Assembly (NCBI GenBank): GCA_907163375.1
Contig: CAJQUW010007854.1
Span: forward strand, 113,890-177,889
DNA from: Prostheceraeus crozeri
Lineage: Eukaryota; Platyhelminthes; Polycladida; Euryleptidae
DNA: 64,000 nucleotides
Direction: 5' to 3'
Shown here one piece after another: positions 1 through 11,249 of this stretch. Both the position numbers and the translations under genes were made by a program. The first letter of the stretch is position 1; the number at the start of each line of letters is the position of its first letter. Below the pieces are notes generated by a model. That model was not told the origin of the DNA, made no database searches, and saw only the letters and a program-made list of their open reading frames with translations.

Positions 1-1245
1 GATAAGCCGAAGAATTATGGTCTGATCCAAAAGAGATACTTTGCTCATCAGCACTGAACAACGTGCCAAAGAAAATACGAAGGAACACGACATCTTGGAT
101 TGGTGCAGAGGTCATTCAAATAGCGGAAGAGCGAAGGAAGCACATACCAAAGATCACTGAAGAAGATCGTTGCCGGGAACTTTCCAGTCAGCTTTAAAGA
201 TAAAGGCGGAACATTATACAATGACATCTGCAAAGAGATAGAGAACAACAACAATCAAGGTAGATCGAGAGAAATTTTTCAAAAATCAGGCAGTGAAGTC
301 GTAAATTCATGCCTCAGAATCATGTAATCAAAAGTAAGGATAACGCTAACCTGGTTGAGACAGAAGATATTCTCGCCAGATGGAAAGAACTTTACAGAAA
401 GGAAGTCACCATGCCGGTTAATGCACACCATGTGGATGATCGTGAGCCATCCATTCTTAAATCAGAAATCAGACATGCGCCTTCAGAAATCGCTAATCAA
501 AAATCTGCAGGGTGCGACGACATCCCGGTACAGTTTTGGAGACATCTGGGGGACGAAAGAATCAATGTTCTTACGACCTTATGTAATGCGGTTTGGAGAT
601 CTGGTGTTGACTGGAAACGTTTTGCTTTCATTTCGATTCCAAAGAAAGGCGATCCTCCGCAGTGTAGAAATCATTGGACTATCGCTCTCATATCGTACTC
701 GAGCTAAGTAATGCCTAAGATCTTGCAGAGTCGCTTGCAGTCACTGGTTGAGAAATTTTCAAAGTACAAGCGGGTTTGCGACAAGGTCGTGGCACAAGGG
801 ACCAAATCCCACCTCCGCTGTATCATGGAAGCCGCGCGAAAACGTAGAAAACCCATTCATGTCTGCTTTGTAGATTATTCCAAGGCTCATTTTGCTGCCT
901 TGATCATGATCTCATGTGCCAGCATCTGCTGCACATAGGAGCGTCAAAGTACAAAGTCTCGCTTCTTCAGGCTCTCTACACAGATGAGGAAGCCTCTGTT
1001 CATATCGGAGTCATCAACAGCATCGTTCAACATCCAGAAAGGGGTTAGGCAAGGTTGTGTTCTATCACTGGGACTATTCAACTTTCAAGGTGAGTTGATG
1101 CTGCTTCCTACAATGTGTGAAAGCGCAAAAGTTGTTCGAATTGGTGGTCTTGAAGCTAAAAACTTTACTTACTGATGACGACAACATACTACTAACCGAA
1201 AACATCAAGGATCTACAATATAAGTTACTTCAACTAAAAATTCTC
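1..1245 (+). mobile_element. RTE/BovB-type LINE fragment (reverse transcriptase part), decayed
   Basis: Remains of the ORF2 reverse transcriptase of a non-LTR retrotransposon; the 5' side is cut by the window edge. Translated pieces in different frames match the linker (VPKKIRRNTTSWIGAEV near the start), then the finger/palm region (SAGCDDIPVQFW and FISIPKKGDPPQCRNH, 309-707), motif A (CFVDYSKA, about 870) and motif B (GVRQGCVLSLGLFN, about 1040-1075), followed by a degenerate TDDDN near the YADD position. This order and wording are typical of the RTE/BovB clade. The frame changes several times and stops occur throughout, so the copy is dead. The endonuclease domain would lie upstream of the window. 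The fragment ends near 1245, shortly before the inverted repeat begins. Confidence 0.85.
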
Positions 1246-2159
1246 AAACGATGATGAAAATCATCCCAGCAGCCATTTATAATAGAATATAATGCTTACT
1301 AATTTAAATTATTAGTTAAAGTAGTCCTAATGAGGACTGATGGCGTTCTCCAATCCGCAAGTGTACAAAGGCAATGCTACTGTAACTGTACTCTATCTGG
1401 CAGTTTTGGTTTTTACACCCAGAATTAATTCACTGAGGAATATTATTGTCTCAGTAATAACTTTTGTTTTTAATCTATAATTTTGTGTCATGTATAGGCT
1501 TCGGGCATGTAATGAATAAGAAAATAAGTTCTTCGAATCGAGTCTATGCATAAAAGAGAATAAATTTCAAATATCAAAACCTGGCATTGAAGAAAGCAAA
1601 ATTTTTTTAGACACTTTAAGAAAGAAGCGGCTATCATTCTGTGTTGATACTTCGCAATCATAGAAAGTAGATAGTAGACAAATCTCAACAGAAATGTGCA
1701 CAATGAGTTGGCAAAATATTAGTGCATTCAAAATTACAAATTCACGATAAGTAAACGATAACCGAGAAACACAAAAAAGTAATTTTATGGAGCTGCAGTG
1801 GCAACGAACAAAACCTATTCAGCTTGGAAATGTGAGAAGCCTAGATGTGGTACTTATCATTATTTGACAGATCTGCATGTAACTTTATTGAAAGGTTTTT
1901 AAAATTATGCATGACGTCATGCTCAACGAAGAACGTTATCCGCGTGATCACATGACATGGTTGCAACCAACATTCATGACGAAAAGTAGTCGTGGCAAGG
2001 GGACACAATTGATGACGTAAGGGCATATTTTAGATCATAAATGCAGAAAAGCAACGCTTGAAATTCCTTTCATATTTAACTATTACACTTTGATGCGGGC
2101 ATGCTGCACGGAGTCAATGTTCTCCAAAATTTTTTCCCGTCGTGGAACCTCGGGTCGAC

Positions 2160-2580
2160 TCTTGGATGCCGGGATTCCACGAGCTCTCCACTTCTGACGG
2201 TCCTCGCTTCACCTCAAGACCTCACGATATTGCCACCAAGCTCCCTCTTGATCTCGTCGAGCCATCGCCCACGCGGTCTTCCTCTGGCTCTCGAAACCTC
2301 CATCATACGAAGCATGATTGTTTTCTCCACGCTGTCCCTTGATCGCAAAATGTGGCGTTGAACAATAATTCCGTCTAGAGTAATGGGATCTCCCAGACGA
2401 TTGAGGATGACTCGGTTCGGCACTTTCTTTACCCATGATATTCTTAGCATTCTCCGCCAACGCCACATCTCAAATGCTTGGATTTTCCTACCAGTGTCTT
2501 CGGTGGCAGTCCATGTTTCTGCTCCTTACATTGCCACAAGGAATGCCATTGACTGGACTATTCTCGTAGTGTGGCCTTGA
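2160..2580 (-). mobile_element. RTE-type LINE 3' end (left arm)
   Basis: Reverse-complement copy of the LINE tail at 5547-5970, with the same RISW, RARGRPRGRWLDEIK signature on the minus strand. It was duplicated with the rest of the arm and is not an independent insertion. Confidence 0.75.
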
Positions 2581-2658
2581 GACCATGCCTCCACGTATCC
2601 GGTTGATGATCAAAATAACAAGAGAAAACGTCTTCGGATACCATTTTGTCTATTAACT

Positions 2659-2696
2659 TGTGCGACGTTTCGCTCACCGAGCTTATTCATGCACAA
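2659..2696 (-). ncRNA. Degenerate hammerhead-ribozyme-like motif (left arm copy)
   Basis: Identical reverse-complement copy of the motif at 5431-5468, downstream of the left Penelope-like frame. It has the same GCTC/GAGC stem and GAAAC box and the same altered core. Confidence 0.4.
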
Positions 2697-2856
2697 CGCA
2701 GCAGTGAAAGATCTGTACAACAGCACAAATGCTTTACGAAGTAAGTAAAAGTCACTAAAACAATGTCATCCAATCTCTATGCTAAGAAAAAATGTACTAC
2801 TAAAATTGAAATATAAGTAGGCAGAGGTAGACTGACAAAACATGAAACGTTTTGTG

Positions 2857-3930
2857 TCACGCGAAAATGTAGCCATCATTTCTGTTTATCAGATTGTCAC
2901 CTGCATTAATTATGTATTGTCTCTCTAATGATTTTCTTTTCAAAAAATGATGCTGTCGGCGGTGAATAATTTCCCACTCAACGGAAATTACGTTGCCAGC
3001 ATGGTCAGAAATAAAGTGATCTTTGATCGCCGAAGGGTTGGTCATGGAAACATGCTCTTTGACCCTAGTACCAATCATTCGTGAGGTTTCACCGATATAG
3101 AATTTTTGACACAATTTGCATTGGATCTTATAGATAAGATTCTTCTCAAAACATGAGTCGCGGTCAATCTTGGAGAAGTTGCAACTAACACAGTTGGTCG
3201 GACACTTCTGTCTCTCCTTAGGTGGGTGGAATTTGCGTTTCAAAGATCTCCCAGCATCATACCAGACTCTAACTTTGTCGTGCATCCCCGTTCTTCTGAT
3301 GAGACTGGAAATCTTCCGTTTCATAATCTCGTTGGTGTAAGGGATCCTCAAGGTTACCATATCCTGCTGATTTGTTTGAGCTTTTGATGCTACTTTGGAT
3401 TTCAATTTCCGGAAAGTTTTCCTGACAAACTGCAATGGGTAACCATTTTGTGTGAAGCGTTCAAACACTTTGTTGACAGAATAATCATAATTTACTTGAT
3501 TAGTGGATCTTCTCTCAGCACGTGTAAGTTCTCCAATCAACACAGAGCGTTTCTGGGACATCGGGCCACCTGAATTCCACGGAAGTATATTACCGCTGTG
3601 TATGTCTTTCATGTAAAGACGCGAAGCAAACGTATTGTCCATCTTCTTTTGAATTTCGCAATCCAGGTATGGAAGGAAATTGTTTTCACTCGGTAAGTCA
3701 ATAGTGAATTGGATTACTTTGGAGATGGAATTGCAGATATTCAATAAAACCTCACTAGATATATCGGCTGGCCAAACGATCCAAATATCATCAATATAGC
3801 GTTTCCAAATAACTGAGGAGGGCAACATTGACAGGATTTTGCGCTCAATAGAATTCATGTAAATTATTGCGAGCTGAGGAGCAATAGGATTACCCGCTTT
3901 AAGGATCTTTTGAAGTCCGTAGATGCTCAT
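2857..3930 (-). CDS. Penelope-like element RT/GIY-YIG protein, left truncated copy
   Basis: 357-codon open frame encoding the C-terminal part of a Penelope-like element polyprotein. From the inverted-repeat junction onward it is the same protein as the right-hand copy: RT motif B (GNPIAPQLA), motif C (YIDD in WKRYIDDIWIV), a Cys-rich stretch (CPTNCVSC) and a GIY-YIG endonuclease (YKIQC through YIGETSR). The first 13 or so residues are junction sequence and not part of the family. Motif A and the fingers are missing, so it cannot encode an active reverse transcriptase. Penelope-like elements commonly leave 5'-truncated and inverted copies. The frame is otherwise open, which fits a recent duplication. 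Confidence 0.9.
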   Translation of the reverse strand: MSIYGLQKILKAGNPIAPQLAIIYMNSIERKILSMLPSSVIWKRYIDDIWIVWPADISSEVLLNICNSISKVIQFTIDLPSENNFLPYLDCEIQKKMDNTFASRLYMKDIHSGNILPWNSGGPMSQKRSVLIGELTRAERRSTNQVNYDYSVNKVFERFTQNGYPLQFVRKTFRKLKSKVASKAQTNQQDMVTLRIPYTNEIMKRKISSLIRRTGMHDKVRVWYDAGRSLKRKFHPPKERQKCPTNCVSCNFSKIDRDSCFEKNLIYKIQCKLCQKFYIGETSRMIGTRVKEHVSMTNPSAIKDHFISDHAGNVISVEWEIIHRRQHHFLKRKSLERQYIINAGDNLINRNDGYIFA

Positions 3931-3974
3931 ATTTCCAGCATCGATAGTTTGTTAATTGGTTATCAACTCTGAAT

Positions 3975-5270
3975 ATGGATAGCACGATGGATGTTTGTCA
4001 CGCCTCATTAGATGTCGTGAACTTATATGGAAATATTCCTAGAGAGGATAGTGAAGATGATGTGGGGATTTTTACCGTCTTGAAGCAATTTGTGATGGAG
4101 AATTCTCATATGAACAATATTCTACATACACTTGATATTGACGATGTGATGGATTTGATCTCATTAGCCATTAACTATGAGTACGTGCTTTTTGATGGTT
4201 CTACATATGTTCAAAGCAACGGTCTTGCGATGGGTAATCCTATTGCTCCTCAGCTCGCAATAATTTACATGAATTCTATTGAGCGCAAAATCCTGTCAAT
4301 GTTGCCCTCCTCAGTTATTTGGAAACGCTATATTGATGATATTTGGATCGTTTGGCCAGCCGATATATCTAGTGAGGTTTTATTGAATATCTGCAATTCC
4401 ATCTCCAAAGTAATCCAATTCACTATTGACTTACCGAGTGAAAACAATTTCCTTCCATACCTGGATTGCGAAATTCAAAAGAAGATGGACAATACGTTTG
4501 CTTCGCGTCTTTACATGAAAGACATACACAGCGGTAATATACTTCCGTGGAATTCAGGTGGCCCGATGTCCCAGAAACGCTCTGTGTTGATTGGAGAACT
4601 TACACGTGCTGAGAGAAGATCCACTAATCAAGTAAATTATGATTATTCTGTCAACAAAGTGTTTGAACGCTTCACACAAAATGGTTACCCATTGCAGTTT
4701 GTCAGGAAAACTTTCCGGAAATTGAAATCCAAAGTAGCATCAAAAGCTCAAACAAATCAGCAGGATATGGTAACCTTGAGGATCCCTTACACCAACGAGA
4801 TTATGAAACGGAAGATTTCCAGTCTCATCAGAAGAACGGGGATGCACGACAAAGTTAGAGTCTGGTATGATGCTGGGAGATCTTTGAAACGCAAATTCCA
4901 CCCACCTAAGGAGAGACAGAAGTGTCCGACCAACTGTGTTAGTTGCAACTTCTCCAAGATTGACCGCGACTCATGTTTTGAGAAGAATCTTATCTATAAG
5001 ATCCAATGCAAATTGTGTCAAAAATTCTATATCGGTGAAACCTCACGAATGATTGGTACTAGGGTCAAAGAGCATGTTTCCATGACCAACCCTTCGGCGA
5101 TCAAAGATCACTTTATTTCTGACCATGCTGGCAACGTAATTTCCGTTGAGTGGGAAATTATTCACCGCCGACAGCATCATTTTTTGAAAAGAAAATCATT
5201 AGAGAGACAATACATAATTAATGCAGGTGACAATCTGATAAACAGAAATGATGGCTACATTTTCGCGTGA
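3975..5270 (+). CDS. Penelope-like element RT/GIY-YIG protein, right copy (5'-truncated)
   Basis: 431-codon frame. Reverse transcriptase motifs are in order: motif A (SLDVVNLYGNIP, residues 11-22), motif B (GLAMGNPIAP, 83-92) and motif C (YIDD, 119-122). A thumb region follows. A Cys cluster (CPTNCVSC, near 318) comes next, then a GIY-YIG nuclease from about residue 337, with YIGETSR, a conserved Arg, the EH pair, and the C-terminal LERQYIINAG. This RT plus GIY-YIG order defines the endonuclease-bearing Penelope-like elements; a Cys motif before the nuclease is known in some lineages. The fingers and N-terminal region are absent, so the copy is 5'-truncated near 3975. The chosen ATG is simply the first in frame. 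No break is visible in the remaining frame. Confidence 0.92.
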   Translation: MDSTMDVCHASLDVVNLYGNIPREDSEDDVGIFTVLKQFVMENSHMNNILHTLDIDDVMDLISLAINYEYVLFDGSTYVQSNGLAMGNPIAPQLAIIYMNSIERKILSMLPSSVIWKRYIDDIWIVWPADISSEVLLNICNSISKVIQFTIDLPSENNFLPYLDCEIQKKMDNTFASRLYMKDIHSGNILPWNSGGPMSQKRSVLIGELTRAERRSTNQVNYDYSVNKVFERFTQNGYPLQFVRKTFRKLKSKVASKAQTNQQDMVTLRIPYTNEIMKRKISSLIRRTGMHDKVRVWYDAGRSLKRKFHPPKERQKCPTNCVSCNFSKIDRDSCFEKNLIYKIQCKLCQKFYIGETSRMIGTRVKEHVSMTNPSAIKDHFISDHAGNVISVEWEIIHRRQHHFLKRKSLERQYIINAGDNLINRNDGYIFA

Positions 5271-5430
5271 CACAAAACGTTTCATGTTTTGTCAGTCTAC
5301 CTCTGCCTACTTATATTTCAATTTTAGTAGTACATTTTTTCTTAGCATAGAGATTGGATGACATTGTTTTAGTGACTTTTACTTACTTCGTAAAGCATTT
5401 GTGCTGTTGTACAGATCTTTCACTGCTGCG

Positions 5431-5468
5431 TTGTGCATGAATAAGCTCGGTGAGCGAAACGTCGCACA
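5431..5468 (+). ncRNA. Degenerate hammerhead-ribozyme-like motif, Penelope 3' region (right arm)
   Basis: The stretch contains a GCTC/GAGC stem with a short loop, followed directly by GAAAC, and is flanked by GTTGTG/GTCGCAC that can pair. Penelope-like elements are known to carry type I hammerhead ribozymes whose core is CTGATGA, stem II, GAAAC. Here stem II and GAAAC are present, but the CTGATGA box is replaced by CATGAATA, so cleavage is unlikely. The position just after the Penelope coding frame fits. I infer a decayed ribozyme. Confidence 0.45.
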
Positions 5469-5546
5469 AGTTAATAGACAAAATGGTATCCGAAGACGTT
5501 TTCTCTTGTTATTTTGATCATCAACCGGATACGTGGAGGCATGGTC

Positions 5547-5970
5547 TCAAGGCCACACTACGAGAATAGTCCAGTCAATGGCATTCCTTGTGGCAATGTA
5601 AGGAGCAGAAACATGGACTGCCACCGAAGACACTGGTAGGAAAATCCAAGCATTTGAGATGTGGCGTTGGCGGAGAATGCTAAGAATATCATGGGTAAAG
5701 AAAGTGCCGAACCGAGTCATCCTCAATCGTCTGGGAGATCCCATTACTCTAGACGGAATTATTGTTCAACGCCACATTTTGCGATCAAGGGACAGCGTGG
5801 AGAAAACAATCATGCTTCGTATGATGGAGGTTTCGAGAGCCAGAGGAAGACCGCGTGGGCGATGGCTCGACGAGATCAAGAGGGAGCTTGGTGGCAATAT
5901 CGTGAGGTCTTGAGGTGAAGCGAGGACCGTCAGAAGTGGAGAGCTCGTGGAATCCCGGCATCCAAGAGTC
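5547..5970 (+). mobile_element. RTE-type LINE 3' end (right arm)
   Basis: The frame at 5659-5913 reads MWRWRRMLRISW, VEKTIMLRMMEVSRARGRPRG and RWLDEIKRELGG. This is the C-terminal tail typical of RTE/BovB and related reverse transcriptases (WCWRRLLRISW ... RGRGRPRRRWLDDI). The upstream reverse transcriptase is missing and the sequence directly abuts the Penelope 3' region, so this is a 5'-truncated LINE insertion next to or into the Penelope-like element. Traces of the family continue to about 5970. Confidence 0.75.
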
Positions 5971-6735
5971 GACCCGAGGTTCCACGACGGGAAAAAATTT
6001 TGGAGAACATTGACTCCGTGCAGCATGCCCGCATCAAAGTGTAATAGTTAAATATGAAAGGAATTTCAAGCGTTGCTTTTCTGCATTCATGATCTAAAAT
6101 ATGCCCTTACGTCATCAATTGTGTCCCCTTGCCACGACTACTTTTCGTCATGAATGTTGGTTGCAACCATGTCATGTGATCACGCAGATAACGTTCTTCG
6201 TTGAGCATGACGTCATGCATAATTTTAAAAACCTTTCAATAAAGTTACATGCAGATCTGTCAAATAATGATAAGTACCACATCTAGGCTTCTCACATTTC
6301 CAAGCTGAATAGGTTTTGTTCGTTGCCACTGCAGCTCCATAAAATTACTTTTTTTGTGTTTCTCGGTTATCGTTTACTTATCGTGAATTTGTAATTTTGG
6401 AATGCACTAATATTTTGCCAACTCATTGTGCACATTTCTGTTGAGATTTGTCTACTATCTACTTTCTATGATTGCGAAGTATCAACACAGAATGATAGCC
6501 GCTTCTTTCTTAAAGTGTCTAAAAAAATTTTGCTTTCTTCAATGCCAGGTTTTGATATTTGAAATTTATTCTCTTTTATGCATAGACTCGATTCGAAGAA
6601 CTTATTTTCTTATTCATTACATGCCCGAAGCCTATACATGACACAAAATTATAGATTAAAAACAAAAGTTATTACTGAGACAATAATATTCCTCAGTGAA
6701 TTAATTCTGGGTGTAAAAACCAAAACTGCCAGATA

Positions 6736-7071
6736 TCTGTAGATGATTCAAACTACGAAGGATTTGTGGATATCGGTGCAGAAAAACATAATCTGTGGCT
6801 ATTTGTATATTTCATATATCTGTTGCCCACGTCGCTTGAATCATTCTCAAGTTCTTTCGCAACTCAAAGAAGCGTCAGTCCTGAGTTATCATTCACTGGC
6901 CTTTCATCCATTTCAAGGACCTTTGAAGGCATATTCGGAGATTTCCAGCGTTCTCCTGGACACATAAAAAGATTCTAGTTCGGCAGCTAGCACTGCTATC
7001 CACCGCTGATGAAACCTATCTGTGCTGATAATGAACATTTAATTTTTGCAATAAAGATCGGGAAGAAAGTA
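6736..7071. other. Gene-free spacer
   Basis: Between the inverted repeat and the pogo-like element I see no coding signal, repeat or RNA. Short frames here have no recognisable protein features. Confidence 0.6.
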
Positions 7072-8183
7072 CGGTAGAATTCGCATATATCGGCGCCTCA
7101 AGGGACAGACGAAAACCGCCGATATACGCGAACCGCCGATATATACGAACTCCCTGAATTTTGAAGTTTTGTTAAATCTACACGAGCTCTGAGATCATGC
7201 CATACATCATACAATGTATATACGTGTATTGACTCATGAATTATTGCGTTGCTATACTTAAATACATGTACATATTGACTTATTGTCCAACATGTACAGT
7301 GCATGCACATGTAATTGTGTCTATGTATTCAATAGATATCTAAAAATTGTGCCTTTCTCAACTGATGCTTGCAACGTAGGCCCTAAGTACCGCAAGCCGG
7401 ATATCACTATGTTTGTCAAAAACTGAGTATGCTTTTTGAATCAAGAAGATTGAAGCTTCTTCATGCCTACATGCTTACCTGCTATATGAAGCACAAAACA
7501 AAGAAGAGTATGCATAAATCAAGACGCTGCTAAGAGTCACGTGCAGGCGAAACCATAGAGATGGATGGGGTGGCGAGCCGCTTTCTGTCTAGACAGAGGA
7601 CATGCATCGAACTCAACAATGTTTTCGACGGCAGTTTGTGCTCCTTTGATGACGCAACAGTCACTAAGTCAGGTCTGACAATAGCATCGTAGGTGAAGGC
7701 GTTAACAATGCAATCATCACGTCGAATGAAAGACTAATTATGTGAGAATTATCAGTGAGATACAGTGGCAAGCCTACTTATCTTTCCTCGGCTGCTAGAT
7801 TCTACAATTTTGATCAAACCCCCAAACATGATCGAGATGAATTGTAGAAGATCTAAATTTTCACATGCCACTAGAATAGTTAGAATCGGGTAGTCCTAAC
7901 AGAATCTACAGCCATCCGCGTCCACATATACTGTCATTCTAGTGACTCTTCTAGGCAAAACACATCGCTTGAGGATTTCCAGGAAATCCGCCGTTATAAA
8001 CGAACTTTTTTCTGTCAGGGACAGCAAAATGCGCCGATATATGCGAATCACCGATATAGCCGAAGCCGATATAAGCGAACTCGATTATATGGAAAAGATA
8101 GGAAATTTTGCCGGAACAAAAAGAAACCGCCGATATAGACGAACCGCCGATATAGCCGAAGCCGATATATGCGAATTCTACTG
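7072..8183. mobile_element. Non-autonomous pogo/Tigger-like (Tc1/mariner) element
   Basis: Terminal inverted repeats read CGGTAGAATTCGCATATA at the left and CAGTAGAATTCGCATATA as the reverse complement of the right end. A TA dinucleotide lies on each side (7070-7071 and 8184-8185), as expected for TA target duplication. A CAGTAGAA-type end is typical of pogo/Tigger elements. Subterminal repeats of the form GCCGATATA-N-GCGAA recur at both ends (7090-7150 and 8025-8175). The 1.1-kb body holds no transposase frame, so the element depended on a transposase supplied in trans. The first TIR base pairs differ slightly, so it is not very young. Confidence 0.8.
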
Positions 8184-10040
8184 TATATGAAGCAAAAAGG
8201 AGTAAAAAATCCCAGGAATGACAGACATGGAGGTCACGTTGTACTTCTTAAGAATGTGAGACAACACAGCTGCGTCTTCTGCTAGAGCAGGCATTAACTC
8301 CTCTATTTTCAGCAGTTTGGTCATTAAAAATAAAAAATTGCAATGGTCCCGACGATTTGACCGGAATGAAGTTTGAATGCCAACTCACAATTTGATATCA
8401 CGATGTCTAGAGACAGTTCAACGGCATGAAGACTACAAGAGACTCTTACCAGGAATGTTAAGGACCACTTGAATACTTTATATCTCGTGGGCTGCGCGAT
8501 AATTTCGAAAATTTGAACTTTAAAACATCATTTTGTAATATTGTATCTGCTAAAATTAACAAAATTATACATAGATTGCCAACGCCATATTTCATCTTCA
8601 CGGAATTGTGCTGTCAATGCATTAAGGCGTCAAACGATCCCGTTCCATGTTTGTGAGGTTGGAAGACGAATACATTTATTCAGAGATTGATGAATGATCT
8701 TTGCATTATGCTGCTGAATCGAATTTTCATCATTTGAAAGATTTATATTGACCCTTTTTTTATTGATTTATGTATTGCTTGGCAGTCACGTCTGGCGGGC
8801 ACCGGTGGGCGCAGCAACGATGTACATGTAGAACCATAGTCAGGCTTCGTACTTATTACAAAGAAACAATCTGCATGATCAAAAGTAAAGACCATAGAAA
8901 TCAGGTAAAGACGTGGTTCATTTTTCTATTCAGAAAAGTCATTTAATCATGTATTTGGTAAATTGTAAGTGAACTTCACTCTGCTTTTATCTAAGAATAA
9001 AACAATTGGTTTTAATTTTTGTTATTCCCATAGACATGGTTATTCCTATATGACATGCGCTCTTCAGGTTCAATAATCAACTGACATAAAATAATGCTAT
9101 GAATTCTAATTGAAAGCACTGTATCATCAGGATGCTCTTATTTTCAACTGCGTTTTGCAAAACATCAAAAAAGTAGAACGCTGGAGAAATTTTCAAAGAA
9201 TTTGGACGCTGTATTTAGACATACATGAAAATTTCTTGAATGCACTTTAGGTCTGTAATTACTAAAAAGAGGCAATGAAAAGGACTTTCGTTGCTCGCCT
9301 ACAAATATTTTCAAATTCATGCAATATCAGCTGATTTTCACTGGTTCCGTTGCACACAAGGTAAAAATACGTCTATTTCCTATCTAGCCCTTTATAATAT
9401 TTACTTTGGCTTTTATCTACATTAAAACTCCTTGCCCACAACCTACTCTATGGTCGCAGCTATGACCATAGAGTAAGTATATTTAGGTAGAGTGGTAACT
9501 CCGCATTTATTAAATCCCCAATGTGTATGCACTTTCGATTTTATTAAATGAACTCAAGGGAGATGCAGTCGGAATTGTTTCCAAATGTGAGATATGCAAA
9601 TTTTTGCAGTTCTGAAGAAATTACAACGGAATTGAGTGATCATAATGGTGTAATAAATGCAGAAGAAAATGATATTATTTTACAGATTCTCAGTGTCATG
9701 ACTGCCTCGGAGATTTAATGTTTGTTAAATTAGCAATTCGTCGGGTTCTTATTACTGTCATGCTCAACCTCAAGAGTATTTTCTTAGGCGTTATCACATC
9801 ACATGCAACCTGCCACTGGCAAAGCAAAATCACATTATCAAGGACAGTAATTTCAATTGACTTTGAAAGATATAAATGGGTCACATCACTATTCAGATTC
9901 AAGAAATGAAACATGAATTTAGTGAATCATAAAATCATGCCGGTGAAAATTGAACTAAAAACTTGAAATTTTAGCCAAGAGAGCAGGATAAGGTCTCGTT
10001 TTTTTCATGAAGACTTTCATAATACAATTCATGCAATTCC
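8184..10040. other. Gene-free region with one LINE scrap and one hairpin
   Basis: This 1.8 kb has no convincing gene. About 8270-8470 gives weak LINE-like phrases on the plus strand (NGPDDLTGMKFECQL, in the style of the RT finger region), too short to classify. A 12-bp perfect hairpin lies at 9444-9475. The rest is AT-rich sequence with no recognised content. Confidence 0.5.
9444..9475. repeat. Perfect 12-bp hairpin
   Basis: TACTCTATGGTC is followed after 8 nt (GCAGCTAT) by its exact reverse complement GACCATAGAGTA. It sits alone in gene-free DNA and I cannot assign a role. Confidence 0.7.
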
Positions 10041-10064
10041 ATTGCTAGTAGTATATAGTGTGAC

Positions 10065-11241
10065 TAGCGATGAAAATTTTCCGGAAAATTTTGAATCAAA
10101 ATTTTCCATGGAAAATTTTGGAAAATATTGGAAAATTTTGGAAAAAATCGGAAAATTTTGAAAGTTCTGATTTTTTGTGATAGGCCCTATATGCTTTGAC
10201 CGCTTCCACAGCCGAGGTACACACCAATAGAATGGGTCTATAAAACTGGTGATTTTGATCATTATTTTGAATAAAATGATTTTGAAAAATCAGGGAATTT
10301 GAATTTTTTTGTGATATAATTTTTACATTTTCTATCACAGCCGAGGCATAGACATATCAATAGAATTGTTCTGAAACTCTTGATTTCATCATATCATTTC
10401 GATTAAAACAATCGTAGCAATACGAATCCCGTCCGTGGATTTTTGAGCATTCCTTTGCCACCAGTGGCTTGTGGCAATTTGTTGCACACAGACATCTTTT
10501 GGGACAACGTGAATTTTTTCCTTTACAATAGGGGTATAATTTCATGCATTGTGAAAGATCTGGAGCAGAAATAATGCACTTTATTTGGGAGTTTGTTTAT
10601 GGCTTGAAAGTTAAGCTTTATTATGCAGCCTTGATTGCAATGATACAAATTCTCCATGTGTTGATGAACATGTGAAGCACAAGCACACATACATGAGCGA
10701 TCATATATTGGAAGATATATAAAGACTATAAACTCGTGAGATATTTGGAAACTAAAGATATCTGTGATGAGTAGAAGAATATGCATGATAGCTTCTAACT
10801 TCTGGCGTATTGTCCGATATCTTCGTGGAGGACAAACTACACATTCCATTTCAAGCTGGTTCAGATGGTTCAGATAGTTCCCAATCGATTTCAGATCTAC
10901 TTAAATGAATTTCAGACTTTTCCAGATGAATTGGAGATTCTCCAGTTGAATCTAAGATCCTTTCAAAGTTGAGTTTCTGACAGATATCTGAAATTCAATT
11001 AGAGAAATCTGAAATCCATTTAATGTCTGATATTCAGTTGGAAAGATCTGAAATAGACATGGAGGTTCCAAAAGTTAACATGCAGGGATGATGAGAAGTT
11101 TTCGGTCTTTGAATATTACATAGTCTTTTCAAACGACTGCAACAAGTCTCCAAAACAAAGGCAAAAACGTCAATCACCGAAAAAAAATTTCAAAATTTTC
11201 CATTGGAAAATTTTCTGGAAAATTTTCCATTTGCATCACTA
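10065..11241. mobile_element. Non-autonomous hAT-like element A, inside the left end of Polinton 1
   Basis: The ends read TAGCGATG at the left and TAGTGATGCAAATGG as reverse complement at the right. Both run into AAAATTTTCC-type inverted repeats. The 8-bp sequence AGTGTGAC is present on both sides (10057-10064 and 11242-11249), a hAT-type target duplication. The same 8 bp belong to the Polinton terminus, so the hAT jumped into the Polinton after it arrived. The interior matches hAT copy B (29919-31005) in opposite orientation, including a conserved but non-coding-looking frame beginning MECVVCPPRR. No transposase is encoded. Confidence 0.88.
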
Positions 11242-11249
11242 AGTGTGAC

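Larger units (their letters stand above)
1394..3895 (-). repeat. Left arm of a 2.5-kb near-perfect inverted repeat
   Basis: The stretch is the reverse complement of 4232-6735. Paired positions sum to 8127-8129 along the whole arm, so only about 2 nt of net indel separates the arms, and I see only a handful of substitutions. The arm carries, on the minus strand, a truncated Penelope-like gene, a degenerate ribozyme-like motif, the 3' end of an RTE LINE, and about 650 bp without a gene. The outer boundary is sharp at CTGGCAGTTTTGG and the inner one at GGATTACCC. Such high identity means the duplication is recent or kept alike by gene conversion. An assembly artefact (a folded read or haplotig join) is a real alternative. 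Confidence 0.95.
4232..6735 (+). repeat. Right arm of the 2.5-kb inverted repeat
   Basis: Reverse complement of 1394-3895, with the same content on the plus strand: the Penelope-like gene from its RT motif B onward, a ribozyme-like motif, an RTE 3' end and an unrecognised tail. The 336-bp spacer between the arms (3896-4231) belongs to the longer right-hand Penelope copy: the right copy reads through the junction into RT motif A, while the left copy stops matching exactly at the junction. The right arm is therefore the more complete original or donor copy. Confidence 0.95.

Noticed and set aside
8270-8470. Second LINE reverse transcriptase fragment
   Set aside because: Only a short NGPDDLTGMKF phrase fits; too little for a separate call.
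9444-9475. Hairpin as a transcription terminator
   Set aside because: There is no gene upstream and no T-run, and this is animal DNA, where such terminators are not used.
10357-10849. Cys-rich and MECVVCPPRR frames conserved between hAT copies A and B
   Set aside because: Both copies belong to one non-autonomous hAT family; similarity reflects common descent of the element and no transposase motif is present.
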